Assembly (NCBI GenBank): GCA_033064195.1
Contig: JARBJD010000126.1
Span: 124,001-188,000, forward strand
Length of the DNA stretch: 64,000 nucleotides
Direction: 5' to 3'
Source of the DNA: Blattamonas nauphoetae
Lineage: Eukaryota; Preaxostyla; Oxymonadida
Below the pieces are notes generated by a model. The model did not search any database, was not told the origin of the DNA, and saw only the letters and a list, made by a program, of their open reading frames with translations. Position numbers and translations under genes: made by a program. Below are positions 1 through 9,700 of this stretch, one piece after another (position 1 is the first letter of the stretch; the number at the start of each line of letters is the position of its first letter).

Positions 1-1
1 C

Positions 2-262
2 AACCGAGCACCGCTCGGAGGAGCAATTGGCGTTGTCCACAAGCCTTCAGCTGCTGCTGGTGGGTGGGTCATCCAAATGTGCCAGTTTGCCAACATCGCA
101 CACTTTGGGACAGACGTGTATTTCGACGACATGTCTGGTTTGGGACTGACGGCACAGAGCTTTGCAGGGTGTACAAGCAGAAGCAAGTCGCCGCGTGTTT
201 ACGATTTCAAGAGTAAGAAGGGCTACGACTGGACAAACGCAAGATCAGAGACGACGGCATGA
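2..262 (+). CDS. C-terminal end of an unidentified protein, cut by the window edge
   Basis: An open frame enters from the left edge and ends at TGA 260-262, giving about 86 residues with balanced, coding-like composition (Gly/Ala-rich start, then aromatic and acidic residues, then a Ser/Arg/Lys-rich tail). No start codon need lie inside the window. I do not recognise the family and see no membrane segment or known motif. It lies about 200 bp upstream of the truncated beta-helix copy on the same strand but in sequence unrelated to it. It could be the tail of a host gene or a remnant of a mobile element; the fragment is too short to decide. Confidence 0.35.
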   Translation, partial: NRAPLGGAIGVVHKPSAAAGGWVIQMCQFANIAHFGTDVYFDDMSGLGLTAQSFAGCTSRSKSPRVYDFKSKKGYDWTNARSETTA

Positions 263-470
263 TACAGTTTTCAGCTACCTCCAAGAAATTTCTTTTTCTC
301 ATTTCTGTTTCGACGAGTTTTTCACAACTGGGAGTTTTTGGTTCTTGATTTCCACTTCACCAAATTATGGGTTGATGTGGATGACATCGAGATTCTAAGA
401 CACGATTATATGTTTTTTTACTCAATCACTCGTTTGGACAGGACAAAAGCTCATTAATTTCCGATCATCC

Positions 471-2161
471 CAGTATCTCACACAAAAGCTTCAAGAACTA
501 TCGAATCAAAACATCATCATTCTCAGACATGGAGCCATGTGTCATCCCCGAGACATAATCTTTGTGTGATGTTTGATGTGTGGAATAGCACACTCAGCCT
601 GAATAGTTTCACCTTATTCTCTGATACCCCAAACACAGCGATCAATCTGATCCGCTCGTCAACATTCGTGATTTCTGGAAGTGTTATCGTGTCATGCACT
701 GAGGTCTCTCCATTTGTGGTTGGGCATTCAGGAATGGAGTCATCGACATCGATTTCGATCATCTCGTGTCACCATACGTCATCTCTCGAATCGTCGTCTC
801 TGCTGCCTCTGGTGAGCGGACCATCCTCATCCTCGCCCTCCTCGTCGTCCATCTCGAATGAGGAAGTGATGGAAGACACTTTCGGAGTTGGCTCGCTTTC
901 GATAGTTGGAACTGGAATGAACGTGCAATCAACGCATTTCATCGTCGGAACAGGCCCGCTCTTCGATTTCAAGGTTTGTGGGGAGAATGGTCTGTGTGGG
1001 GTTGTTGGATGCTCTGTGTCTCTCTCGGCCTCTTCGCTGACCAACACAACGAGCACCCGCCTCTCCTCGCGATTCTCGCCTTCGTGTTCGTTTCTGACGC
1101 AGCGCCTGATTGGGACTTCCATCTCCCACTCGACGAACCATCTCTCGGGAACAAGCGGAACGGAACTGAACTGGGCAGGGTCGACTCTGCTATCGAACTC
1201 TTCGTTCTCATCGTGCGTCACCAACGATGCTCCCGCTCCAATCACCGAACCACCCACTCCAACCCCAACATCCTCCGTCCAATATGTGACAGGTTCTCAA
1301 ACTCGATTTGAGCTTCTATTCGGCACCCCAACGGGCAATCAGCTCTGGCTTGTGTCGTGCACATTCGCAGACGTCTTCCAAAATTACGGAGGAGCGGTCT
1401 ACATTGCACAGACATCTACTGCTGTTTATCTGAAGGACACCACTTTCCAGCAATGCACGGCAGTTAGTGGTGGAGCTGTCATCGTGTCATTTGGTGCAAA
1501 GCCGGAACCGGAGTTGACACGTTCTGTCACATTCTTCAACTGTAAGTTTTCTAACAACACCGCAACGCAGCAGGGAGGTCATTTCTTTCTCCAATGGACC
1601 CATCCCAACACCATCGCCCAGTGCACCTTCGAAGATTCTCGATCAGACACTGAGACGCCTCTGACACAAGTGACCCCCATTCAATCTGATGCGGATGGGC
1701 TCTTCCGTTTTGACAACACGACGTTCTCAGCCAATGAAGGGACTGTTACTGGTTGTTTCCGTATTACCCAGAAATCGGCAGACTTCTCGCTGGTTCTCAC
1801 CAATCTTCTGTTTGTCGAGAATGTTTGCACATCCTCCGATTTTTCAAGTCAAACCCATGATCTCCTCATCCTCAATGGCAGTCAGGGACCTGTGTCTGCA
1901 TTCGCGTGCTTCTCCACGTCAAGTTTTCCCAAAAGTAGGCGAGACACATCAAACCAAATCCCAGAGTGTGTCGGCCCATCGATCCTGAATGTTGGGATCA
2001 AAGAGAAAGTGTCCGCCGATGGAAAAAGTCTTGACGTGGAGCTGACGTTGGAGGGGATGTTCCATGTGCCAGAATTGGCACCCTCGATGTTAGCTCGGAG
2101 GCAGTGTCAAATCCTCTCCGTTCCAAGCGCTTCGAAGAGGAGTCTTTTTGGGAATACTTGA
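471..2161 (+). pseudogene. Truncated copy of a beta-helix surface-protein gene
   Basis: The frame is open to TGA at 2161 and its first 270 or so residues are almost identical to the minus-strand gene at 10.85-12.32 kb. Homology begins abruptly near 471, inside what is residue 80 or so of the other copy, so this copy lacks the signal peptide and N-terminus. After about residue 275 the two copies diverge, with conserved islands (AQTSTAVYLKDTTF, THPNTIAQCTFEDSRSD, RFDNTTFSANEG) typical of beta-helix rungs. Homology ends near 2086, just after the ELTLEGMF motif that opens the Ig-like repeats in the other copy. Ig-like repeats, membrane span and pseudokinase are all missing. It is therefore a truncated duplicate, not a working gene, although an internal ATG at 539 leaves a 540-aa open frame. 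Confidence 0.75.
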
Positions 2162-2385
2162 ATTATGCAACTCTTCCCGCTGGGACGGGTTCTGCACTTC
2201 AGGCAGATGAAGCCGAACTGACCGCAAGGATTCACAACTGTGGAAATCAGAACGAGAAATCACACCTGACGTGTTTGTTGGCGAAAGGACTCCTTCTGTG
2301 ATCACAACTCTCCATCCGCAGAAGATAACTCGACGCCGCTCGGTTCTTCTTCAGACACTCAAAGCAGCACAAGGTGCTGAATGAC

Positions 2386-2413
2386 GGTTAAGTATAGGCG
2401 CAGATCCGATTTT
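2386..2413 (+). repeat. Left terminal inverted repeat of the MULE-like element
   Basis: This 28-bp repeat matches the reverse complement of 5690-5717 without a mismatch. It begins immediately after the left copy of the 9-bp target duplication and contains the GCAGATCC core that is repeated in tandem near the other end. Confidence 0.8.
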
Positions 2414-2541
2414 TCCCTTTTCTTGTCCATGGATGACACTTCAGGCTGTTCTGAAACGTCACCCAATAGCTATCATTTTTCTCTTCACCATCAGCTCTGT
2501 TTCTCAAAAACTCCACACAGTTCAACGCTCTTCTCCTCCCT

Positions 2542-3464
2542 TCATCGTTACGTGCTCTCCATCCGGTGTATCCCCCGCCTATTGTCAATAATCCGACGAC
2601 CATCCCAAGTAGTGGATATGACTAGTTAAATGAACAATCCCCTTCATCGTCAGAGGAACAAGAGAATTCAAACTCTCTTTTTCTCACACCGCGAGTCTCA
2701 CCGCCTCAACAACTCGCTCCAATCATCATTCCACTCACTTCAAACACCCCGCATCTTGCTCCTGTCCTGGCATCGTCATCTTCGCAACCAGCCGCGCCAA
2801 AATACCTGTAGGAGCAGATGGGTCCGAAATTACCAAACTACACCAGACCAAACCAAATGATGGAGGCGATCAGGTTCATGACCTGAAAAGAGCTGGGGAA
2901 GACGAAGAAGGAGCCAGTGTCATCCCCATCCACGTCAGAGGAAACACGATCACTCCTGTCCAAACTTCGGAGCTCGTCGACGAGCTCATCAACCCACCGA
3001 TGACCCAGACAAGTCGCGGAAGGTCGATGTAGGCAATCGTCGCCCCCTCCGCGAAGGATCTGTCGTCTGGGCAGGCGATGGTGCTGAAGCGGAAGGCGAT
3101 GGCAAAGACCAACTTTGTTCAGTCGGGCGGTGTGACAGTCTCGAACCCTTCCGACTTCCAAAGACAAATATCTGCCCCTACCCGCACCCTCCGAACACTC
3201 ACACAGGGCGCACCACGAACAGCCGACAGACACAAAAACGCTGCATGCGAGTCTGTCAGGTCGACCAACATGGAGTCAAACAACGCGCAGGCCAATTCTG
3301 TTCTGGAAGCTGTCGAGCAGACAAAGAAGAACAATCAAAAGTATTCGGACTTCGTCACAAACGCACGGCAGGAGCGCAGCCTCAACAAGAAAGGCGTCAC
3401 AGACATCAACCTCGGCCTCGATTCCGACCAACTGGACACCAAGCAGTACCGTATACCCTCGTGA
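2542..3464 (+). pseudogene. Unidentified coding-like remnant inside the MULE-like element
   Basis: Two plus-strand frames show coding-like composition in succession. The first half is rich in Pro, Ser and Gln (for example PPQQLAPIIIPLTSNTPHLA). The second half is polar and charged (VDELINPPMTQTSRG, then KKNNQKYSDFVTNARQ, then DINLGLDSDQLDTKQYRIPS before the TGA). The reading is broken several times, so no intact product is expected. The longest uninterrupted piece is 128 residues at 3078-3464. I do not recognise the family; it could be captured host sequence or the remains of another element. It lies wholly inside the transposon ends, which suggests it moved with them. Confidence 0.4.
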
Positions 3465-4077
3465 ATCACAAATACAAGCCAAATGCAACCACAGCCATCG
3501 AACAGAAGTAAGCACGGTCTCTCAACATCTCCAACGACATCACAGCCAGATAATGGCAGTTTTGGTTCATCTGAGTTCAATCAATCATGACAGGCGTCAT
3601 TTAGTTCCGCGACTTCTTTCTCAAACAATGCAAACGTGATCAATCAATGTGAACTCACGTAAAACACACCCGCCTCGTCGCTCGACCCCCTCTCTCCCCT
3701 CCAAATTTCCACAGTAACAATTAAATCCACCACTCCAGTCTTTTTGTTCTGTACGATACAATAGAAGCCGCTACACTGTCAACTTGTCCACCTCCAATTC
3801 CGAAGGCCAACACACTCCATAACACTTGGTCTTTGTCACCGTATTCGGGAATATTAGCATTATCATGGATCACAACCAGAATTTTCAATATTTCATCCAG
3901 TGCAGTATCTTCAAATAGCAATTTGCGACAGTCATTGTTTTGGATTCACCTTACTCAATTTATCAACTTTTTTCAATCGATTTGTTATTCTGAAAGATGT
4001 GTGAGAGTAAATGAGTCCATATTGAAATTTTCTGAGACAGAAATGTGACATATAAACGAAATGAAGAAAAAAAGTGA
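3465..4077. other. Non-coding stretch inside the MULE-like element
   Basis: This AT-rich segment separates the coding-like remnant from the nested palindrome. The only frames are short and of low coding quality on both strands. I see no RNA gene, tandem repeat or clear promoter motif. Confidence 0.5.
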
Positions 4078-4303
4078 TACAGGGATGGCTCTAGGAACTG
4101 AGACCGAATTGTTCTCCCTCAATATTGCATTATTTCGTTTTTCCTTCAAATTCACCAGTGAAAGTGGTCATTCTCCTTATTTTGAAAAAACACCGAGATA
4201 ATCTAAAATTCTGCAAAATGAAGTGCGGGTGTTTGCGATCAATTGTCCCTTGTCCTATCGAGTGGTCCTCTGTGACTCTCGTCCAACAAACTTCGCCTCC
4301 ATC

Positions 4304-4551
4304 ATGCGTATGTTCCTCTTCTTCATTATTTCCGTCCTATCTGGCCTTTCCAGCGCGAATGAGTTTTATGACTTCCTGCTCACTCAATTGGGCAAAGATG
4401 AGTTATTGAACCCTGGAAATGGTATGACATGCTAGTTTAAGTCTTTTAACCTTTCTCTTCCATTTATGTGGTTGTCGTACATTTTTGTATTCTTTCAGAG
4501 GATGACCGACTAAAACAGGCCAATTTTCTCCTGATTTGGCGAGATCTGTGA
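4304..4551 (+). CDS. Small secreted protein, left-arm copy (two exons, 56 aa)
   Basis: ATG at 4304 opens a typical signal peptide (MRMFLFFIISVLSGLSSA, likely cleaved after SSA). Exon 1 ends at 4421, a 77-nt intron runs 4422-4498 (GTATGA..TTTCAG), and exon 2 joins in phase and ends at TGA 4549-4551. The mature part would be about 38 residues, polar and acidic (NEFYDFLLTQLGKDELL, then a short helical tail ending IWRDL), with no cysteines. I do not recognise it. Support for a real gene comes from the signal peptide followed by an intron that restores a sensible frame. The identical copy in the other arm shows recent duplication but not function. If translation starts at an upstream in-frame codon, the signal would be internal; the ATG at 4304 is preferred for that reason. 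Confidence 0.45.
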
Positions 4552-5156
4552 CAATAAACAGGACAAGGGGAATAAAATACTGAATTTAGGACTTAGGAAG
4601 TATCGACACCTTGAAAGATAGTTGAATTAGCGTCAGTTGGAAAATGGCTGATCACAGCCGTTTGTCCTCCTACGGTGCGCCAACCGCGTCAATAAACTGA
4701 AGGGAATCAGGGTTTGACTTCAACTTTCTGATTTTGTTTCACAGTAACCTGTTTGTACCGATCTTGATTGGACACAAAACAGAACAACTCAAAACACCGA
4801 TCAGAGGGAGAAACACGTTACAAATGAGCAAGATTGGACGTCCTCTTTGGAGAGAAATGCTGTTGAAGATATTATTTGTTCCTTTTTATGATTCCACATT
4901 TCACCAATCGCGATTGAATCGTTTTGCCTCAGTGTGAAGAGGACTTGAAAGAAAGAAAGGAGAAAAAGACATGAATGTGATGTGGAAGGAGTAGAATTAC
5001 AGGTAAAATGAATAGAGACACGATAAAGGGGCAATCTCTGGTGTTTCCCGCGCTTCATTTTCGAACTTCAGGAATCTTCAACAGAACCACATGTCAGGGT
5101 GTCGAGACAGTTCTAGTCCTGAAATCTGTGTTTAATTCCCCCTGTCCTGTTTATTG

Positions 5157-5404
5157 TCACAGATCTCGCCAAATCAGGAGAAAATTGGCCTGTTTTAGTC
5201 GGTCATCCTCTGAAAGAATACAAAAATGTACGACAACCACATAAATGGAAGAGAAAGGTTAAAAGACTTAAACTAGCATGTCATACCATTTCCAGGGTTC
5301 AATAACTCATCTTTGCCCAATTGAGTGAGCAGGAAGTCATAAAACTCATTCGCGCTGGAAAGGCCAGATAGGACGGAAATAATGAAGAAGAGGAACATAC
5401 GCAT
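5157..5404 (-). CDS. Small secreted protein, right-arm mirror copy (two exons, 56 aa)
   Basis: This is the exact mirror of the gene at 4304-4551: start at 5404, intron 5286-5210, stop ending at 5157. The exons and intron appear identical base for base. The two genes point towards each other across the centre of the palindrome, so their transcripts would be antisense-compatible only through the inverted arms. The function is unknown. Confidence 0.45.
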
Positions 5405-5630
5405 GATGGAGGCGAAGTTTGTTGGACGAGAGTCACAGAGGACCACTCGATAGGACAAGGGACAATTGATCGCAAACACCCGCACTTCATTTTGCAGAAT
5501 TTTAGATTATCTCGGTGTTTTTTCAAAATAAGGAGAATGACCACTTTCACTGGTGAATTTGAAGGAAAAACGAAATAATGCAATATTGAGGGAGAACAAT
5601 TCGGTCTCAGTTCCTCGAGCCATCCCTGTA

Positions 5631-5711
5631 GATCTGCGTGTATCCATTTGGATCTGCGCGTATCCCTTTTTTTAGATCTGCGCGTATCCAAAATCGGATC
5701 TGCGCCTATAC
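5631..5711 (+). repeat. Four tandem copies of a 15-bp terminal motif
   Basis: Units GATCTGCGTGTATCC (5631), GATCTGCGCGTATCC (5651 and 5675) and a variant GATCTGCGCCTATAC (5697) recur every 20-24 bp. The last unit lies inside the right terminal inverted repeat. The left end has only one unit. Sub-terminal repeats of this kind are often transposase-binding sites in DNA transposons; that role is inferred here. Confidence 0.7.
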
Positions 5712-5717
5712 TTAACC
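5690..5717 (-). repeat. Right terminal inverted repeat of the MULE-like element
   Basis: This is the perfect 28-bp reverse complement of 2386-2413, followed directly by the right copy of the 9-bp target duplication at 5718-5726. Confidence 0.8.
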
Positions 5718-5841
5718 CTGAATGACACGGCGGAGATGGAGTGTGAATTGATGCTCGCAAGTGACAGTGGTTCAGAAATCAGCTCTCGTGGCTCTGACGA
5801 ACTGATCAGCGTTCTCGTGAAAACTCGAAACTGCTTCGGAA

Positions 5842-6199
5842 TCAACTGAGAGCAATGAATTCAGGAAGGACAGGACCCGTCAATTGTTTTGAATCCCTGT
5901 TTTCACGTCCTTCAAGACCACCTAAAACAGGTTCAAGATCATTTGTCAACCATTTCACGTTACAATCCGTTTCAAAAAGATACCCATCAGTTTCAAAATC
6001 AACTTTCTCAACGAAGTGACGATCCCATAAAGACTCGAACCATCTCAACCAAATAAAAAGCTGGATGTTCCAGAAAATAGCAGTTGCATATGACGCTCCC
6101 TGGTTCGTGACCAGAGGCAACACGGGCTGAGAGTGAGCAAGCGAGACGCCAAACAGAAGACAACAGAACAATCAATGAAAGAAAGACAGCGATGAGCAA
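5842..6199 (-). CDS. Putative small secreted protein (two exons, about 109 aa)
   Basis: Reading leftward from ATG at 6199, the first 15 codons give a strongly hydrophobic signal segment (MLIAVFLSLIVLLSS). A 28-nt GTTTGG..CTCAG intron (6154-6127) then joins in phase to a 94-codon exon ending at TGA 5842-5844. The mature part has several aromatic residues (FWNIQLFIWLRWFESLW) and an acidic middle, with one cysteine. No family is recognised. The intron is at the short end of those in this window. Without it, the second exon alone could start at 6171 with a weaker signal. It lies downstream of the big beta-helix gene on the same strand. Confidence 0.35.
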
Positions 6200-6795
6200 T
6201 GAAGAGCGACGAAGTCAAATGAAGATCGGATAATACTGCTCAGAAGCAGTGTGGAAGGAAGAGAGATGATGTGGGTGAGCAGAGTGGAATGAAGAGAGAT
6301 ACGGTGGCATGAATTGTTCTGAAGGAGGAAGAATTAAAGTATGTGACAGGAGAGACAGATTGAGTTGGTAGGTGTGTGAAGTTCAAAATAAAATTGACTT
6401 GATGTGATTTGGAGTGGCAGAAAGAAAGAAGGTGTTGAATGAAGAATAAAGGCGGTGATTGATGAAGTGAATCGATTCTGCGGCGTGCAGACAGCATCTT
6501 TCGATACCGACAATGAGAACAATGAGGTGAGTTCTTTGTCAATTCGGTTGATTACGTGGTTTGCTGGGGTCACAGATTGCGGACCAAGCCGGATTGAGTG
6601 AATGTGGGTGGTGTGGTTCGATCAAATTTCACGAAGGAATGGCGTGAAGAGACCAGCTCTTGCTAGCGCCACACACTTCGTTTGATCCGAAGTGGGTCAC
6701 GAAGTGAGTGATGTGAGGTGTGGGGTGTGTGAGGGAGAGTGTGACGTGATGTCAAGTGTTGGGCAGGCTGAATCTGAAAGGGCGAGAGAGGAGTG
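6200..6795. other. Intergenic region downstream of the beta-helix gene
   Basis: The plus strand is purine- and GTG-rich (runs of gaag, gtgtgg), so the minus strand is pyrimidine-rich. Only short, low-quality frames occur. No RNA gene or mobile-element end is visible. Confidence 0.4.
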
Positions 6796-9700
6796 TTAGA
6801 AGAGCGCGAAGGGATCATGCAGTTCCATCTTGTCAGGGCATGTCTGTTCTTCACCCAGTTTCGTCAGGATCTGCTGAAGCGAGAGACGCAGGTCGGGTTG
6901 GAGATGAAGACACCCTTCAATCAGTTCGCGAGTAGTTGGGTTCGTCACTCGCTGCAGAGGAAGCGCAATTCCTGCTGCCAAGTTCCGATGAGCACTCACT
7001 GCGTCAATCTCCCCAAACGGCACAACACCAGTCTCAATTTCATACAGGATCAGGCCAAGCCGAAAAACCATCACTTTCGATCCGTCCACTGATTCATTCA
7101 TTTCTCCCTCCTTCTCGCCTTGCTCGGGTGCTCGCCAACGGATCTCTTCAATCCCACCCTTCCCTGTCGTCTGAGACAGCGATCGTTCACCTTGATTCAG
7201 CGTCGTTGAGTTCTCCCCTTGTCTCTTCTCCACTTCCGATTGCACACGAAGGAACACCGAGTCGTTTCGATTCAGCAGGATCCAGTGTGGCTACATTCGT
7301 GTCCCAGATGACATGTGTCGCTTCTCTTCAATCATCTTCATCATCCCAAGCACGATCTTCCTCTCAATCCCTCTCCTCTTCGCTTCTGCAATCCCATCCC
7401 CTTTGTGAAGTCGATTGAACAGACTATCGTGCGCATCCACTGACACAATCCCAAACGCTCCTTCACATTGCATCGCTTCCACAGAACTTGCAACAAACGG
7501 TCTTCCATTCCCTTCTCGATCCACGTCACAGTCTGTCGGCGGAGAGGGGTTCGTCACATTCGCATGTCGAAGCGGCGACTCTTCCGGATGGCGAATCTCA
7601 TCCATCGTGCTGCCTGCCGCAACTTCAACGTCCACCTTCGCCACCTCGTCAGCGAAGTCCATCTCTTTCTCATTCAGAAGTTGCGAAGATCCCTTCGACG
7701 CTGCGTTCTTCTTTCGACGCCAGAGCACCACCAGGACCACAAAAATGATGGCCAGCAGCACAACCACAGAGCAGACAATCACAGGAATCAGCCACGGAAG
7801 CGTTTTCTGAAGCGTGAGAGCCTTTCGATCTCGAAGACTCGGAAGGAACGTGAACGAGGAGGTTCGAAGGTCGTGTCCGTAGACCAGACACGCATCCCAT
7901 TTCTCGTTCGACGACAAAGACGACAGAGACGACGATGGGATGGATAGAGTGATGTGTGTTTCGTTCCACGAGTCATCTGACGAGAACGAGAGGGGAATCT
8001 GAACTGGTCCACTGTTCGCTTTCGACGATTGGGACGATGACGATTCAGACACTTCCAACGAAAGACCACACGGAATCAGCTTCGATCCAACAAGCACAAC
8101 GGAGAACGAGTCTTTCTGTTTCGACTGCGTGCTTGTGCTGTTCTTCACGTCCAGCGAAGGAACAAAATGAGGCGATTTCAGTTCACTTCCATTCAACAAT
8201 ACCGAACATTCCATCAATGACGAGATCCAATGATCGTCGATCATGTCGGAAGCAGAAGGAAGAATCGTGATGTTTCCTGATTTGCACATCACATCTTGCT
8301 GAGCCGAAGGGAAGCGCGTGAATCGCGGTCCATTGCTCAGAATCTGCGTCGACTTCAGCGAAAGATTGCTCGACTCCATCCAAATCTCTCCCATCCCTAT
8401 CGACGAGAATTCACACGAATGAGTGCTCATCGTGGCATCGTGCAACTTGATCAGCCCAGTCTCCCACGAGCACAGTTCATCCGCATCATCCACAAGATCA
8501 GATGAGGATGGAACACCAGAAATGTGAACTGAATCCAGCACCAACCCTCCACCATTCACGTCAAAGAGAACGAACGCGAGATCGCCTGTTTGGACAACAA
8601 TGCTAACTTTGTCGATGGTAAGCGTGCCAGCAACAGAGACGAGACCAGGCGAGTCTTCATGCGAAGCTGTGGACGGAATAACAAGCGTGGGGGAAACAGC
8701 GTGCTTCTCAAACGAGGCGACTTGCCCACTTTCGATGACGATCGACGAGGAGAGAGAGACTTTCGTCACAATTTTGAGGACGACTGTTTGGACTGAGTAT
8801 GCATTGACGATCATCCACGCAACATCCACCGACGAGCAGGGACGAGCTGAATTTCCACACAGCTTGGGATTCTGATGTGAAGAGTCGTTGGCAAACACAG
8901 AGAGAGGATCTGGTTGTGATCCTGTTGAGAGAACCAGACCAGTGCAGGGGATGGAAAAGATCGGGGAGCTTTTCCTCAGCACAGAGACGACTGGATACGA
9001 CGTGTCAAATTTGACCGTGTCTGGCCACCCAATCGCCTCTTCTGATGACGAACCATGAGTTCTCGAATTGAATTCTATTTCGATTGGTTTTTCGCAACCA
9101 TCGAGCGACACGAGGAAGGTTTCCCCGACGGGAAGATCAGATCCTTCAAGAGCGAGATGGACCGTTGTGTTGGCAAATGAGGCGAATGAGAAGTTGGCAG
9201 ACGAGAGAGAAGGGAGATTTGGGACAGAGAAGAGAATCCGACCATCCAAAACTGTTTTGTGGTTGTCTACCTCACATTTCGTGATTTCAAACCTCTTTCC
9301 AAATGTGATGGTCATCGCGCATGCTGTTGCTGTCAGTGTGTGTGTTGTTGCTCCTGTTGTTTCTGATGTCTCGCTGGCGAGATCGAAGGGCGTTCCATCC
9401 TGATTGTCATCTCCATCCACGCGCACACACGTCAGAACGAATGCAGTCGACGATGGGAAGCCAAACGCAGAGACAGTCAGGACGACGTCGCCAAGCACAG
9501 AAAGACTCAGAGCGGCGTCTGCCGACTTCAGCAGAGAAGGAACGGAGAACCCCACACCCCCATTCACAAACACCTCCCCTCCAACAACTTCAGACACAAC
9601 TTCAGAGACAACATAGTCAGCTCCGAAGGCCAGCGATGTCACGCTCTCGCTTTCAGCAACATCAAACACAACGGTCAACTGACTCGACGAGTCTCGTTGC

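Larger units (their letters stand above)
4080..5628. mobile_element. Nested palindromic (fold-back) element flanked by TA
   Basis: Two arms of about 530 bp lie in inverted orientation about a centre near 4854. Positions in the arms sum to 9708, so 4080 pairs with 5628. The outer 470 bp of each arm are nearly identical (one mismatch noticed, near 4092 and its mate); identity fades inside 4560. Both ends read CAGGGATGGCT inward and are flanked by TA (4078-4079 and 5629-5630), which fits a Tc1/mariner-type TA insertion, although TA could also be chance. The spacer of about 490 bp has no recognisable gene and no transposase is present. Each arm carries the same two-exon small secreted-protein gene. 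Alternative view: an inverted duplication that arose inside the MULE-like element instead of a separate insertion. Confidence 0.55.
2386..5717. mobile_element. Mutator-like DNA transposon (MULE-like), non-autonomous, carrying gene-like sequence
   Basis: The element has 28-bp perfect terminal inverted repeats starting GGTTAAGTATAGGCGCAGAT at 2386 and ending as its reverse complement at 5717. It is flanked by a perfect 9-bp direct repeat, CTGAATGAC, at 2377-2385 and 5718-5726. A 9-bp target duplication is the usual signature of Mutator-like elements; that family assignment is inference because no transposase is seen. Inside are a coding-like but interrupted stretch (about 2542-3464), a non-coding AT-rich stretch, a nested 1.55-kb palindrome (4080-5628) and a tandem repeat of the terminal motif next to the right end. 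The intact ends and exact duplication suggest fairly recent insertion. It landed in the sequence just downstream of the truncated beta-helix copy. Confidence 0.75.

Noticed and set aside
769-1257. A 162-codon minus-strand frame opposite the truncated beta-helix copy, with a near-identical partner at 11508-11990 on the plus strand
   Set aside because: Both are antisense to conserved beta-helix coding sequence; the similarity follows from the sense-strand duplication and the codon bias of Ser-rich sequence.
4125-4409. A 94-codon plus frame repeated exactly at 5299-5583 on the minus strand
   Set aside because: Its repetition is due to the palindrome; the overlapping frame with a signal peptide and a valid intron is the better gene model.
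7228-7356. An intron that would remove the TAG at 7291 (63 nt from GTGCTTGG to TGTAG, in phase)
   Set aside because: The removed residues match the family sequence before the PHW motif, so the segment is coding.
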